In this document: positions 42,252 to 52,083 of the stretch, one piece after another
How positions within the stretch are numbered: position 1 is the first letter of the stretch
Layout: every line of letters begins with the position of its first letter
From: Nocardioides immobilis
GTDB taxonomy: Bacteria > Actinomycetota > Actinomycetes > Propionibacteriales > Nocardioidaceae
Assembly: GCF_003515065.1 (NCBI RefSeq)
Contig: NZ_QXGH01000020.1
Span: 62,001-126,000, forward strand
Length of the DNA stretch: 64,000 nt
Direction of reading: 5' to 3'
Made by a program: the position numbers and the translations under genes
Notes under the pieces: model-generated
The model's input: the letters and a program-made list of their open reading frames with translations, nothing else
Database searches by the model: none
Told to the model about the DNA's origin: nothing

Positions 42252-43577
42252 TCAGCCCGCGACGCTGGCGGCCGCGAGTGCGGCCGCCACGTCGTCGGCG
42301 TCGTCCGGGGACACCAGCCCGGAGGTGACGCGGACGAAGGCCGCGCCGTCCGTCGCCAGGAAGGGCGACCCGCCGGCGACCCGGATCCCCGACGCCGACA
42401 GGTGCACCATCGCCGCCCGCTCGTCGCGGACGGACAGCCACAGGTTGATCCCGTCCGGCACCGCGGTGTCGATGCCCAGGGCGCCGAGGGCGCCGACGAG
42501 CGTGCGCTGGCGCGCCATGTACTGACGGCGCGCCTCGCCCACCTGGTCCAGCGACTGCGACGAGGTGAGCAGGTCGAGCAGGATCGTCTGCAGCATCCGC
42601 GACGTCCAGGCCGGCCCGAGCATCCGGCGGGCGACGATCCGGTCGATGATCTCCGACGGCCCGCCCAGCGCGGCGATCCGCAGGTCGGGCCCGTGCGACT
42701 TCGAGTAGGACCGGACGTGCACGACCCGCTCCGGCAGCCAGGCGCCGAGGCTCACGTCGGGCGCGACCGAGATACCGGAGGAGTGGTCGTCCTCGACGAT
42801 CCACGGCAGGTCTGCCCGGCGCCGCCTGAGCACCCGCACCAGCTGCTCCGCGCGCGCGATCGTGGTCGAGACACCGGTCGGGTTGTGGGCTCGCGGCTGC
42901 AGGACGACGGCGACCGGCCGTGCGTCGAGCGCGCGGCGCAACGAGTCGGGCGTGATGCCGGAGGCGTCGAGGTCGACCGGCACCACCTCGGCGCCGAGCG
43001 CCTCGACGAGGTCGAAGAACGGCGGGAAGCCGGGCGACTCGAGCACCACGCGGTCGCCGTACGAGACGACCTGCTCGAGCATCCGGGTGACGCCGTCGGT
43101 CGCGCCGTCGACCACGGTGATGGCCTCGGTCGGGTAGGGCCAGGACGCCTCGAGAACCTCGCGGAGGTCCGGCAGCACCGGCTCCTCCTGGTACGCGAGG
43201 GTGCCCGCGCGCTGCGACACCCGGTGCAGCGCCGGCCCGAGGTCGGGGAGCAGCGTCGGGTCCGGGGTGCCGCGCGAGAGGTCGAGCCGCAGGCCGTCGG
43301 GGCCGGCGCCGACGAGGCCGCGCTGCCGCGGCGACAGCCACGGCGTGGGGGTGTCGCGGACGTAGGTGCCGGCGCGACCGCGCGAGACCACGAGGCCGGT
43401 ACGACGGAGCGCCTGCCACGCCGCCGACACCGTCGCCGGTGACACGCCCAGCTCCGCGGCGACGCCGCGCACGGTCGGCAGCCGGTCGCCGGGAGCCAGC
43501 TCGCCCGCCCTGATGGCGCGGCTGAACGCACCCGCGATCCCCTGCGGCGTGGTGTCGTTCAGAGCCGCCAGATCCAT
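42252..43577 (-). CDS. MocR-type GntR regulator with aminotransferase domain
   Basis: The 441-residue protein has a GntR winged helix (APGDRLPTVRGVAAELGVSP, ATVSAAWQALRRTGLVVSRG) joined to a fold-type I PLP domain (AHNPTGVS, VEDDHSSGIS, PLP lysine in SYSKSHGPDLR). MocR regulators sense amino acids or PLP. It is divergent from the pyrimidine-catabolic operon with an 85-base shared control region, so it probably regulates that operon, perhaps in answer to beta-alanine. Confidence 0.88.
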   Translation of the reverse strand: MDLAALNDTTPQGIAGAFSRAIRAGELAPGDRLPTVRGVAAELGVSPATVSAAWQALRRTGLVVSRGRAGTYVRDTPTPWLSPRQRGLVGAGPDGLRLDLSRGTPDPTLLPDLGPALHRVSQRAGTLAYQEEPVLPDLREVLEASWPYPTEAITVVDGATDGVTRMLEQVVSYGDRVVLESPGFPPFFDLVEALGAEVVPVDLDASGITPDSLRRALDARPVAVVLQPRAHNPTGVSTTIARAEQLVRVLRRRRADLPWIVEDDHSSGISVAPDVSLGAWLPERVVHVRSYSKSHGPDLRIAALGGPSEIIDRIVARRMLGPAWTSRMLQTILLDLLTSSQSLDQVGEARRQYMARQRTLVGALGALGIDTAVPDGINLWLSVRDERAAMVHLSASGIRVAGGSPFLATDGAAFVRVTSGLVSPDDADDVAAALAAASVAG

Positions 43578-43586
43578 GCCCAACCC

Positions 43587-43616
43587 TTGACAAGAGGGAA
43601 ATCGAAGCGAAATGTT
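43587..43616 (+). promoter_or_regulatory. candidate promoter of the pyrimidine operon
   Basis: TTGACA at 43587-43592 is a consensus -35 box; AATGTT about 18 bases on is a weak -10. It lies in the 85-base gap between mocR and the nitrilase gene, where MocR would bind. Only the -35 is convincing. Confidence 0.35.
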
Positions 43617-43662
43617 CAACCAGGAAGATAACAGAACTTCCCGACCCCAGCGGAGGTGGATC

Positions 43663-44511
43663 TTGACCATCGTGCGTGCTGCCATCAGCCAGACGACGTG
43701 GACCGGCGACAAGGAGTCGATGCTCGACAAGCACGAGCAGTTCGCGCGCGACGCGGCCGCTCAGGACGCGCAGGTGATGTGCTTCCAGGAGCTGTTCTAC
43801 GGCCCCTACTTCGGCATCACCCAGGACCAGAAGTACTACCGCTACGCCGAGCCTGCCGACGGCCCGATCGTCCAGCGCTTCGCCTCCCTGGCGAAGGAGC
43901 TCGGCATGGTGATGGTGCTCCCGATCTACGAGGAGGAGCAGACCGGCGTCTACTACAACACCGCGGTGGTGGTCGACGCCGACGGCACCATCCTCGGCAA
44001 GTACCGCAAGCACCACATCCCGCACCTGGACAAGTTCTGGGAGAAGTTCTACTTCCGCCCCGGCAACCTGGGCTACCCGGTCTTCGACACCGCGGTCGGC
44101 AAGGTCGGCACCTACATCTGCTACGACCGGCACTTTCCGGAGGGGTGGCGCGAGCTGGGCCTCAACGGCGCCCACATCGTCTTCAACCCCAACGCCACCA
44201 AGCCCGGCCTGAGCAACCGGCTGTGGGAAGTGGAGGGACCGTGCGCGGCGGTCGCGAACGGCTACTTCGTCCTGCAGCCCAACCGGGTCGGCCGTGAGGA
44301 CAACGAGTACGGCGACGAGGCGGTCGACTTCTACGGCACCAGCCAGGTGATCGACCCCCGCGGAAACTTCGTCGGCGAGCGCGGCTCCAGCGAGAAGGAG
44401 GAGGTGCTGGTGCGCGAGCTCGACCTCGACATGGTCCAGCAGATGCGCGACGACTGGCAGTTCTATCGCGACCGCCGGCCCGACTCCTACACCGCGACGG
44501 CCCGGCCCTGA
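43663..44511 (+). CDS. beta-ureidopropionase / carbon-nitrogen hydrolase
   Basis: The 282-residue nitrilase-superfamily enzyme has the Glu-Lys-Cys triad: FQELFYGPYF (Glu ~42), KYRKHHIPH (Lys ~116) and TYICYDRHFPEGWREL (Cys ~152). In this setting it should hydrolyse N-carbamoyl-beta-alanine to beta-alanine, CO2 and ammonia. The start is TTG 43663, chosen because GGAGGTG stands seven bases upstream and the family N-terminus begins MTIVRAA. First gene of the operon; the dihydropyrimidinase begins nine bases after its stop. Confidence 0.87.
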   Translation: MTIVRAAISQTTWTGDKESMLDKHEQFARDAAAQDAQVMCFQELFYGPYFGITQDQKYYRYAEPADGPIVQRFASLAKELGMVMVLPIYEEEQTGVYYNTAVVVDADGTILGKYRKHHIPHLDKFWEKFYFRPGNLGYPVFDTAVGKVGTYICYDRHFPEGWRELGLNGAHIVFNPNATKPGLSNRLWEVEGPCAAVANGYFVLQPNRVGREDNEYGDEAVDFYGTSQVIDPRGNFVGERGSSEKEEVLVRELDLDMVQQMRDDWQFYRDRRPDSYTATARP

Positions 44512-44520
44512 GGAGACGTG

Positions 44521-45948
44521 ATGGCCACTATTCTCATCAAGGGCGGCACGGTCGTGAACGCGACCGGGGCGGTGGCCGCCGACGTGCTGGTCGACGGCGA
44601 GCGGATCGTCGCGGTGCTCGCGCCTGGTTCTCAGGCACTCGGCAGCATCAACGCCGACCGGGTGATCGACGCGACCGGGAAGTACGTCGTCCCGGGCGGC
44701 ATCGACGCCCACACCCACATGGAGCTGCCGTTCGGCGGCACCGCTGCGATCGACACCTTCGAGACCGGTACGACGGCGGCCGCGTGGGGCGGCACGACGT
44801 CGATCATCGACTTCGCCGTGCAGAGGTACGGCGAGCGCGTCGAGGACGGCCTGGCGGCGTGGCACGAGAAGGCGTCCGGCAACTGTGCGATCGACTACGG
44901 CTTCCACCAGATCATCGGCGGCGTCGACGACGAGTCGCTGAAGGCGATGGAGGGACTGATCGACGAGGGCGTCTCGTCGTACAAGCTGTTCATGGCCTAT
45001 CCGGGGGTCTTCTACAGCGACGACGCCCAGGTCTTGCGGGCGATGCAGAAGGCCCGTGAGACCGGGCTGCTGACGATGATGCACGCCGAGAACGGTCCCG
45101 CGATCGACGTGCTCGCGGCGCAGCTGGCCGAGTCCGGCAAGACCGCGCCCTACTACCACGGCATCGCGCGCGCCTGGCAGATGGAGGAGGAGGCCACCCA
45201 CCGCGCGATCATGCTCGCCGACGTCACCGACGCGCCGCTCTACATCGTGCACATGAGCGCGAAGCAGGCCGTCGCCCAGGTCGCCTGGGCCCGTGACAAC
45301 GGCAAGAACGTCTTCGGCGAGACCTGTCCGCAGTACCTCTACCTGTCGCTGGAGAAGAACCTCGGCGCCAAGAGCGACGAGTGGGGCGACTTCGAGGGCG
45401 CCAAGTGGGTCTGCTCGACGCCGCTGCGGTCGGAGGAGGAGGGCCACCTCGAGGCGATGTGGCAGGGCCTGCGGACCAACGACCTGCAGATGGTGTCGAC
45501 CGACCACTGCCCCTTCTGCATGAAGGACCAGAAGGAGCTGGGCAAGGACGACTTCCGCGCGATCCCCAACGGCATCGGCTCCATCGAGCACCGCGTCGAC
45601 CTGCTCTACCAAGGCGTCGTCGACGGCCGGATCTCGCTTCCGCGCTGGGTCGAGCTGATCTCGACGACGCCGGCTCGGATGTTCGGCCTCTACGGCAAGA
45701 AGGGCGTGATCCAGCCCGGTGCCGACGCCGACATCGTCGTCTACGACCCGAACGGCCACACGTCCATCGGGGTCGGCAAGACCCACCACATGGCGATGGA
45801 CCACTCCGCCTGGGAGGGCTTCGAGATCGACGGCCACGTCGACGTCACGATCTCCCGCGGCACCGTGCTCGTCGAGAACGGCGAGTTCAGGGGGACCAAG
45901 GGCCACGGCCGGTTCCTGAAGCGCGACCTGACCCAGTACCTGGTCTAG
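44521..45948 (+). CDS. hydA: dihydropyrimidinase / hydantoinase
   Basis: The 475-residue amidohydrolase has the binuclear zinc ligands: DAHTHME, the carbamylated lysine in SSYKLFMAY, HAENG, VHMSAK and STDHCPF. It opens dihydrouracil, dihydrothymine or hydantoin rings to N-carbamoyl acids, the substrate of the enzyme encoded just upstream. GGAG lies before ATG. Length and motifs are complete. Confidence 0.92.
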   Translation: MATILIKGGTVVNATGAVAADVLVDGERIVAVLAPGSQALGSINADRVIDATGKYVVPGGIDAHTHMELPFGGTAAIDTFETGTTAAAWGGTTSIIDFAVQRYGERVEDGLAAWHEKASGNCAIDYGFHQIIGGVDDESLKAMEGLIDEGVSSYKLFMAYPGVFYSDDAQVLRAMQKARETGLLTMMHAENGPAIDVLAAQLAESGKTAPYYHGIARAWQMEEEATHRAIMLADVTDAPLYIVHMSAKQAVAQVAWARDNGKNVFGETCPQYLYLSLEKNLGAKSDEWGDFEGAKWVCSTPLRSEEEGHLEAMWQGLRTNDLQMVSTDHCPFCMKDQKELGKDDFRAIPNGIGSIEHRVDLLYQGVVDGRISLPRWVELISTTPARMFGLYGKKGVIQPGADADIVVYDPNGHTSIGVGKTHHMAMDHSAWEGFEIDGHVDVTISRGTVLVENGEFRGTKGHGRFLKRDLTQYLV

Positions 45949-45957
45949 GAGAGACAG

Positions 45958-46980
45958 ATGGATTTCGGCGTCGTACTGCAGACCAACCCGCCCGCTTGGC
46001 GCACGGTCGGGCTCGCGAAGGAGGCGGAGGAGCACGGGTTCGACTACGTGTGGACCTTCGACTCCCACCTCCTGTGGCAGGAGCCCTACGTCATCTACAG
46101 CCAGATCCTCGCCGAGACCCGGCGGATCATCGTCGGCCCGATGGTGACCAACCCGGCGACCCGGGACTGGACGGTCACGGCGTCGGTGTTCGCGACCCTC
46201 AACGAGATGTACGGCAACCGCACCGTGGTCGGCATCGGACGCGGGGACTCCGCCGTACGCGTCCTCAACGGAAAGCCGACCACGCTCAAGGAGGTGCGTG
46301 AGGCCGCACACGTGATCCGTGAGCTGGGCAACTGCCGGCCGGTCGAGCACAACGGGTCGACGCTGCAGTTCCCGTGGGCGCGCACGTCCGCGCTCGAGGT
46401 GTGGATCGCGGCCTACGGGCCGCTCGCGCTCAAGACGGCAGGCGAGGCCGGAGACGGGTTCATCCTGCAGCTCGCCGACGTCGACGTCGCGAAGTGGATG
46501 ATCGCCCGGGTGCGCGATGCCGCTGAGCAGGCCGGGCGGGACCCCGATGCGCTGACGTTCTGCGTGGCCGCGCCGGCGTACGTCGGGAGCGCCGACGAGA
46601 TGGCGCACATGCGGGAGCAGTGCCGCTGGTTCGGCGGCATGGTCGGCAACCACATCGCCGACATCGTGGGGAAGTACGGCGAGGACGGGGACTTCCCCAA
46701 GGTCCTCACCGACTACATCAAGGGTCGGCAGGACTACGACTACAACGAGCACGGCAAGGCGGGGAACACCCACACCACGTTCGTGCCGGACGAGATCGTC
46801 GACCGGTTCTGCCTGCTCGGCACCCCGGAGCAGCACATTGCGAAGCTCAAGGCTCTGCAAGAGATTGGCGTCGACCAGTTCGCGATCTACCTCCAGCACG
46901 ACAACAAGGAGGAGACGATGCGGGTCTACGGCGAGACGGTCATGCCGCCGCTGCGCGAGCACGTCACGGCGAAGGCATGA
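45958..46980 (+). CDS. LLM-class F420-dependent oxidoreductase
   Basis: The 340-residue luciferase-like protein (FGVVLQTNPPAWRTVGLAKE; VGIGRGDSAVRVLNGKP; VWIAAYGPLALKTAGEAGDG) belongs to the TIGR03842-like subgroup that I recall travels with hydantoinase/dihydropyrimidinase genes. It could reduce or oxidise the pyrimidine ring, the step otherwise done by dihydropyrimidine dehydrogenase, which is absent here. AGGAGAG precedes the ATG ten bases after the hydantoinase stop. Confidence 0.85.
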   Translation: MDFGVVLQTNPPAWRTVGLAKEAEEHGFDYVWTFDSHLLWQEPYVIYSQILAETRRIIVGPMVTNPATRDWTVTASVFATLNEMYGNRTVVGIGRGDSAVRVLNGKPTTLKEVREAAHVIRELGNCRPVEHNGSTLQFPWARTSALEVWIAAYGPLALKTAGEAGDGFILQLADVDVAKWMIARVRDAAEQAGRDPDALTFCVAAPAYVGSADEMAHMREQCRWFGGMVGNHIADIVGKYGEDGDFPKVLTDYIKGRQDYDYNEHGKAGNTHTTFVPDEIVDRFCLLGTPEQHIAKLKALQEIGVDQFAIYLQHDNKEETMRVYGETVMPPLREHVTAKA

Positions 46981-46986
46981 GCTGAG

Positions 46987-47871
46987 TTGGCCCAGCTCTG
47001 GAACCGCTTCCGTGCGGTGGTCTTCGGCGTCCTCGGCGTCGCCGCCGTCGTCGCGACCTGGGACGTCTACAAGGCGTTCGGGCCCGAGCAGGGCGTATTG
47101 GTCGGCGACACCCGGGTCCTGCCGCGCACGACCGACCTGGCGATGCCGCACTCCTGGGAGATGCTGCAGCGCTTCGGGGAGCCGGTCACCGGGCTGCCGG
47201 ACGCCCCGGACGCGATCCGGGCGGTCTTCGACGCCAGCATGTTCTCCCTCGGCCTGGCGGCGCGCGGCTGGCTGATCGGCGTCGTGGTCGGGATGCTCCT
47301 CGCGCTGCTGATGAGCCGGCTCCGGATCGTCGAGTCGGCACTGCTGCCGTGGGTGATCCTCAGCCAGACCGTCCCCCTGATCGCGATCGCGCCACTGGTC
47401 CGCCGGTGGGGCTCGGAGATCCAGATCGGCAGCTACGTCTGGAGCAGCGAGGACTCGGTCGCCGTCATCGCGGCGTACCTCGCCTTCTTCCCCGTCGCCG
47501 TCGGTGCCTTGCGCGGCCTCAAGTCGCCCGACAAGACGCACCTCGACCTGATGCGGGCGTACGGCGTCGGCTGGTGGCGGTCGCTGATCACGCTGCGGCT
47601 GCCGTCCTCGGTGCCCTACCTGCTGCCCGCACTCCGCCTCGCCGCCGCGAGCGCGGTCATCGGCGCGGTCGTCGCCGAGGTGTCGATCGGGCTCAAGGGC
47701 GGGCTCGGCCGGATGGTGATCGACTACGCCGTCGCCGCCTCCGGTGACCCGGCCAAGCCGTGGGCGCCCATCTTCGGGGCGGTCGCTGTCGGCCTCGCCG
47801 CCGCCGGCGCGATCGGCCTGCTCGGCCTCGCCCTCCGCCCCTTCCGCCTGACAGGAGTCAGCACGCAATGA
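46987..47871 (+). CDS. ABC transporter permease (SsuC/ThiX-like)
   Basis: The 294-residue protein has six membrane segments and the permease EAA loop (LMRAYGVGWWRSLITLRLPS). Residues ~30-75 add an extracytoplasmic insert between the first and second helix. It starts at TTG 46987, six bases after the LLM stop. With the second permease at 48704 it forms the channel of a NMT1/ThiY-type importer, probably for pyrimidines or hydantoins. Confidence 0.83.
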   Translation: MAQLWNRFRAVVFGVLGVAAVVATWDVYKAFGPEQGVLVGDTRVLPRTTDLAMPHSWEMLQRFGEPVTGLPDAPDAIRAVFDASMFSLGLAARGWLIGVVVGMLLALLMSRLRIVESALLPWVILSQTVPLIAIAPLVRRWGSEIQIGSYVWSSEDSVAVIAAYLAFFPVAVGALRGLKSPDKTHLDLMRAYGVGWWRSLITLRLPSSVPYLLPALRLAAASAVIGAVVAEVSIGLKGGLGRMVIDYAVAASGDPAKPWAPIFGAVAVGLAAAGAIGLLGLALRPFRLTGVSTQ

Positions 47872-48704
47872 CAGAACCCGCGATCTCGGTGACCGGCGTC
47901 GACCGGGTGTTCGGCAAGGGCCGCAAGCAGGTCGTCGCCCTCACCGACGTCGACCTGACGGTGGCCGACGGCGAGTTCGTGGCGCTGATCGGCCCGAGCG
48001 GGTGCGGCAAGAGCACCCTGCTCCGGCTGGTCGCCGACCTCGACACGGCGACGTCCGGGGAGATCAAGGTCTTCGGCAAGGGCGCCCGCCAGGCCCGCCT
48101 CGACCAGGACTACGGGATCGCCTTCCAGCAGGCCGGCCTGCTGCCGTGGCGCACCGTCGCGGGCAACATCGAGCTGCCGCTCAAGATCCACGGCGCCGCC
48201 CCTGCTCTGCGCAAGGCCCGCGTGGCCGAGCTGCTCGAGCTGGTCGGACTCACCGACTTCGCCAAGAACCACCCCGACCAGCTCTCCGGCGGCATGCAGC
48301 AGCGGGTGGCGATCGCGCGCGCGCTGGCCGAGAGCCCGCGGCTGCTGCTCATGGACGAGCCGTTCGGGGCCCTCGACGAGATCACCCGCGAGCGGATGCA
48401 GAACGAGCTGGTGCGGATCTGCGCCGAGACCGGCGCCGCGGTGCTGTTCGTGACGCACTCGATCCCCGAGGCCGTCTTCCTCTCCGACCGGGTGGTCGTG
48501 ATGTCGCCGCGGCCGGGCCGGATCACCGGCATCGTCGACGTGCGGGCCGACGGCCTCGCCGACCACCACGACCGGACCGAGCGGGCCCGCGACCAGGAGG
48601 GCTTCTTCCGCGCCGTCGCCGAGGTGCGGGCGCTGTTGCACGGGGGCGCCTCGACAAGCTCGGCGGGGGTCGAGCCGGCGGGCGTGGGCGTGGAGGAGCG
48701 CTGA
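47868..48704 (+). CDS. ABC transporter ATP-binding protein
   Basis: The 278-residue ATPase has Walker A GPSGCGKST, Q-loop AFQQAGLLPW, signature LSGGMQQR, Walker B LLLMDEPFGALD and the H-loop histidine in FVTHSIPEA. It belongs to the SsuB/NrtD family. It overlaps the permease stop (ATGA) and the next permease start (TGATG). The last ~20 residues (GGASTSSAGVEPAG...) are unlike the family and contain TCGACAAGCTCG, a motif also found at 60727. Confidence 0.92.
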   Translation: MTEPAISVTGVDRVFGKGRKQVVALTDVDLTVADGEFVALIGPSGCGKSTLLRLVADLDTATSGEIKVFGKGARQARLDQDYGIAFQQAGLLPWRTVAGNIELPLKIHGAAPALRKARVAELLELVGLTDFAKNHPDQLSGGMQQRVAIARALAESPRLLLMDEPFGALDEITRERMQNELVRICAETGAAVLFVTHSIPEAVFLSDRVVVMSPRPGRITGIVDVRADGLADHHDRTERARDQEGFFRAVAEVRALLHGGASTSSAGVEPAGVGVEER

Positions 48705-49519
48705 TGGCCGCCGTCGACACCACCGTCACCCGCGACACCCGCGCCCGGTTCCCGATCACCGAGGTCCGGTGGAGCACGGTCGTCGCGCCGCTGGTGCTGG
48801 GTGCGCTGTTCCTGCTCTCCTGGGAGCTGGTGGTCGACCGGGCGGAGATCGAGCCGTTCATCCTGCCCGCGCCGAGCGCGATCTGGGAGCAGGTCACCGC
48901 CAACACCGGCAACATCGTCGACGGCGCCACCGTCACCGGCCGCAACGCGTTGATCGGGATGCTCGCCGGCGCGGTCCTCGGCGTCGTCGGCGCGGCGGTC
49001 GCCGGGTCGTTCCGGTTCGTCGACCAGATGGCGGCGCCGGTCGTCGCGGCGCTCGCCGTGATCCCGATCGTCGCGCTGGCGCCGGTGCTCTACTCGATGT
49101 TCGGCGCCGCGGTGAACACCGGCCGGATCATCGTGGCCGGCGTCTCCGTCGCGGTCCCGGTCTACCTCAACACCCTGCGCGGGATCCGGCAGGTCAAGGC
49201 CGTGCACCGCGAGCTGATGACGGCGTACGCCGCCGGCCCGCTGCAGCGGATCCGCTCGGTGACGCTGCCCACGGCGACGCCGTACGTCTTCACCGGTCTC
49301 CGGGTCGCGTCGTCGCTGGCGGTGATCGCCGCCCTGATCGCGGAGTACTTCGGCGGCCCCATCGGCGGGCTCGGCAAGTCGATCACCTCGTCCGCGGCGA
49401 GCAGCAACTACCCGCTCGCGTGGGCCTACGTGTTCGGGTCGATCGTCCTCGGCCTGCTGTTCTACGTCGTCACCCTGCTCGTCGAGCTGTGGTTCTCGCG
49501 GCACCACCAACCCGCATGA
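48704..49519 (+). CDS. ABC transporter permease (SsuC/ThiX-like), second
   Basis: The 271-residue protein has six membrane segments and the EAA loop (LMTAYAAGPLQRIRSVTLPT). Its start overlaps the ATPase stop, and GGAGGAG precedes it. It pairs with the first permease. Confidence 0.87.
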   Translation: MAAVDTTVTRDTRARFPITEVRWSTVVAPLVLGALFLLSWELVVDRAEIEPFILPAPSAIWEQVTANTGNIVDGATVTGRNALIGMLAGAVLGVVGAAVAGSFRFVDQMAAPVVAALAVIPIVALAPVLYSMFGAAVNTGRIIVAGVSVAVPVYLNTLRGIRQVKAVHRELMTAYAAGPLQRIRSVTLPTATPYVFTGLRVASSLAVIAALIAEYFGGPIGGLGKSITSSAASSNYPLAWAYVFGSIVLGLLFYVVTLLVELWFSRHHQPA

Positions 49520-49544
49520 CACCCGAAAGAAACTGGAGAAGCAC

Positions 49545-50729
49545 ATGAGGAGAACCCTGAAGCTGGGCGCCGCCGCCGTCGCGCTCGCCGTCTTCGTGAC
49601 CGGATGCGGCAGCGAGGACGACGGCAAGTCGTCCTCCGAGGTCGACGTCAAGCAGAGCGAGGACTGCCAGACGCGCACCAAGGAGGCGCGGGACGCCGGT
49701 GAGCTCACCGAGGTGTCGCTCCAGCTCCAGTGGGTGTCGCAGGCCCAGTTCGCCGGCTACTACGCCGCCGTCGCGGAGTGCTACTTCGTCGACGAGGGCC
49801 TCGACGTCAACATCATCGAGGGCGGCGTCGACATCGTCCCGCAGGACGTGCTCGCCTCCGGCGACGTCGACTACGCCATCTCGTGGGTGCCGAAGGTGCT
49901 CGGCTCGATCGAGCAGGGCGCCGGCATCACCAACGTCGCGCAGATCTTCGAGCGCAGCGCCACCACCCAGATCTCGTTCAAGGACAAGGACATCACGACG
50001 CCCGCCGACCTGAAGAACAAGAACGTCGGCAGCTGGGGCTTCGGCAACGAGTGGGAGCTGTTCGCCGGCATGCAGGACGCCGGCGTGGGCGTGGACGACA
50101 TCAACCTGGTCCAGCAGGCGTTCGACATGAACGCGTTCCTGGCCGGCGACATCGACGCCGCGCAGGCGATGACCTACAACGAGTACGCGCAGGTCCTCGA
50201 GACCAAGAACCCCGACACCGGCGAGCTCTACCAGCCGGAGGACCTCAACGTCATCAACTGGAACGACGTCGGCACGGCGATGCTCCAGGACGCGATCTGG
50301 GCGACGACCGAGAAGCTCTCCGACCCGGCGTACGAGGAGCAGACGGTGTCCTTCATCAAGGCGTCGATCAAGGGCTGGGCGTTCGTCCGGGACAACCCGG
50401 AGGAGGCGGCCACGATCGTCGCCGAGTCCGGATCCGAGCTCGGCCAGAGCCACCAGCTGTGGATGGCCAACGAGGTCAACAAGCTGATCTGGCCGTCGAC
50501 CAACGGCGTCGGGACCATCGACGAGGAAGCGTGGGCGCAGACCGTCGACATCGCGCTCAACACCAAGAACGAGACCGGCGCGACCATCATCACCGAGGCC
50601 CCGCCGGAGTCGGCCTACACCAACGAGTACGTCGAGCAGGCACTCGCCGAGCTCGAGGACGAGGGTGTCGACACCATCGGCGCGGACTACGCGCCGATCG
50701 ACGTCACCCTCAAGGAGGGCGGGAAGTAG
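49545..50729 (+). CDS. ABC substrate-binding lipoprotein (NMT1/THI5-like)
   Basis: The 394-residue protein has a lipobox (VTGC, Cys21) and the NMT1/ThiY fold (SLQLQWVSQAQFAGYYAAVA; YFVDEGLDVNIIEGG; LASGDVDYAISWVPKVLGS). Related proteins bind pyrimidine derivatives such as formyl-aminopyrimidine, which agrees with the degradation genes around it. It follows the second permease by 25 bases. Confidence 0.88.
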   Translation: MRRTLKLGAAAVALAVFVTGCGSEDDGKSSSEVDVKQSEDCQTRTKEARDAGELTEVSLQLQWVSQAQFAGYYAAVAECYFVDEGLDVNIIEGGVDIVPQDVLASGDVDYAISWVPKVLGSIEQGAGITNVAQIFERSATTQISFKDKDITTPADLKNKNVGSWGFGNEWELFAGMQDAGVGVDDINLVQQAFDMNAFLAGDIDAAQAMTYNEYAQVLETKNPDTGELYQPEDLNVINWNDVGTAMLQDAIWATTEKLSDPAYEEQTVSFIKASIKGWAFVRDNPEEAATIVAESGSELGQSHQLWMANEVNKLIWPSTNGVGTIDEEAWAQTVDIALNTKNETGATIITEAPPESAYTNEYVEQALAELEDEGVDTIGADYAPIDVTLKEGGK

Positions 50730-50731
50730 CC

Positions 50732-52078
50732 ATGACCCAACCGACAGCGTTGTCGGGGTCGAACGCCGTTGCGGACCTCGACGCCCGCACCACCGAGCTT
50801 GACCGGGGACACGTGTTCCACTCGTGGTCGGCACAGGGCGGTCTCGCCCTGCTGCCGATCGCGGGTGGGCACGGCACCCGGGTCTGGGACCACGCCGGAC
50901 GTACCTATCTGGACTTCTCCAGCCAGCTGGTCAACGTCAACATCGGCCACCAGCACCCAGCGGTGGTGGCGGCGATCCAGGAGCAGGCGTCGACCCTCGC
51001 CACGATCGGCCCGGCCACCGGCAACCTCACCCGCGGGGTCGCCGCACAGCGGATCGCGGCGCGCGCACCCGAAGGCTTCAACAAGGTGTTCTTCACCAAC
51101 GGCGGCGCCGACGCCGTCGAGAACGCCATCCGGATGGCCCGGCTGCACACCGGGCGCGACAAGGTCGTGTCGACGTACCGCTCGTACCACGGCAACACCG
51201 GCGCCGCCGTTGTCGCGACCGGCGACTGGCGGCGGATCCCCAACGAGTACGCGCGCGCCCACGTGCACGTGTTCGGGCCCTACCTCTACCGCTCGGAGTT
51301 CTGGGCGACCACACCCGAGGAGGAGTGCGAGCGCTCGCTGCGGCACCTGCGCCGGGTGATCGATTGCGAGGGCCCGGCCAGCGTCGCGGCGATCCTGCTC
51401 GAGACCATCCCCGGCACCGCCGGGGTCCTGCTGCCGCCGCCGGGCTACCTGCCGGGCGTGCGGGCGCTGGCCGACGAGTTCGGGATCATGCTGATCCTCG
51501 ACGAGGTGATGGCGGGCTTCGGGCGCACCGGCGAGTGGTTCGCACTCGACGCGTACGACGTCGTACCCGACCTGATCACGTTCGCCAAGGGGGTCAACTC
51601 CGGCTACGTCCCGGTAGGGGGCGTGGTCATCAGCGACCCGATCGCGCGGACCTTCGACGACCGGGTCTTCCCCGGCGGCCTGACCTACAGCGGTCACCCG
51701 CTGGCGGCGGCGTCGATCGTGGCGGCGCTCGACGCGATGGAGAGCGAGGGCATCGTCACCCACGCGAAGCAGATCGGTGCCGACGCGATCGGCCCCGGTC
51801 TCGCCGTGCTGGCCGAGAAGCACCCGGTGGTCGGCGAGGTCCGCGGCACCGGCGTGTTCTGGGCGATGGAGCTGGTGGCCGACCGGTCCACCCGCGAGCC
51901 GCTGTCGGCGGCGCTGATGGGCCGCGCGAAGGGCGAGCTCGTCGGTCGCGGCCTGCTGCCGTTCATCGCCGACAACCGCATCCATGTCGTGCCCCCGTGC
52001 GTGGTCACCGCCGACGAGGTGGCCGAGGCGCTGGCGACGTACGACGAAGTCCTGTCCCTGCTCGACGAGGAGCTGTAA
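50732..52078 (+). CDS. omega-amino acid:pyruvate transaminase (beta-alanine aminotransferase-like)
   Basis: The 448-residue class III aminotransferase has NVNIGHQHPAVV, FFTNGGADAVENAIRMAR, LILDEVMAGFGRTGEWFA and the PLP lysine (~287) in LITFAKGVNSG. In this operon it should turn beta-alanine (from uracil) or 3-aminoisobutyrate (from thymine) into (methyl)malonate semialdehyde. GGAGGGCGGGAAG lies before the ATG. Confidence 0.88.
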   Translation: MTQPTALSGSNAVADLDARTTELDRGHVFHSWSAQGGLALLPIAGGHGTRVWDHAGRTYLDFSSQLVNVNIGHQHPAVVAAIQEQASTLATIGPATGNLTRGVAAQRIAARAPEGFNKVFFTNGGADAVENAIRMARLHTGRDKVVSTYRSYHGNTGAAVVATGDWRRIPNEYARAHVHVFGPYLYRSEFWATTPEEECERSLRHLRRVIDCEGPASVAAILLETIPGTAGVLLPPPGYLPGVRALADEFGIMLILDEVMAGFGRTGEWFALDAYDVVPDLITFAKGVNSGYVPVGGVVISDPIARTFDDRVFPGGLTYSGHPLAAASIVAALDAMESEGIVTHAKQIGADAIGPGLAVLAEKHPVVGEVRGTGVFWAMELVADRSTREPLSAALMGRAKGELVGRGLLPFIADNRIHVVPPCVVTADEVAEALATYDEVLSLLDEEL

Positions 52079-52083
52079 TACCC

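Noticed and set aside
42226..47868. A 1,880-codon open frame on the minus strand
   Set aside because: It is antisense to the MocR-divergent operon, has Arg/Asp/His-rich composition without any domain, and arises from strong GC bias at third codon positions.
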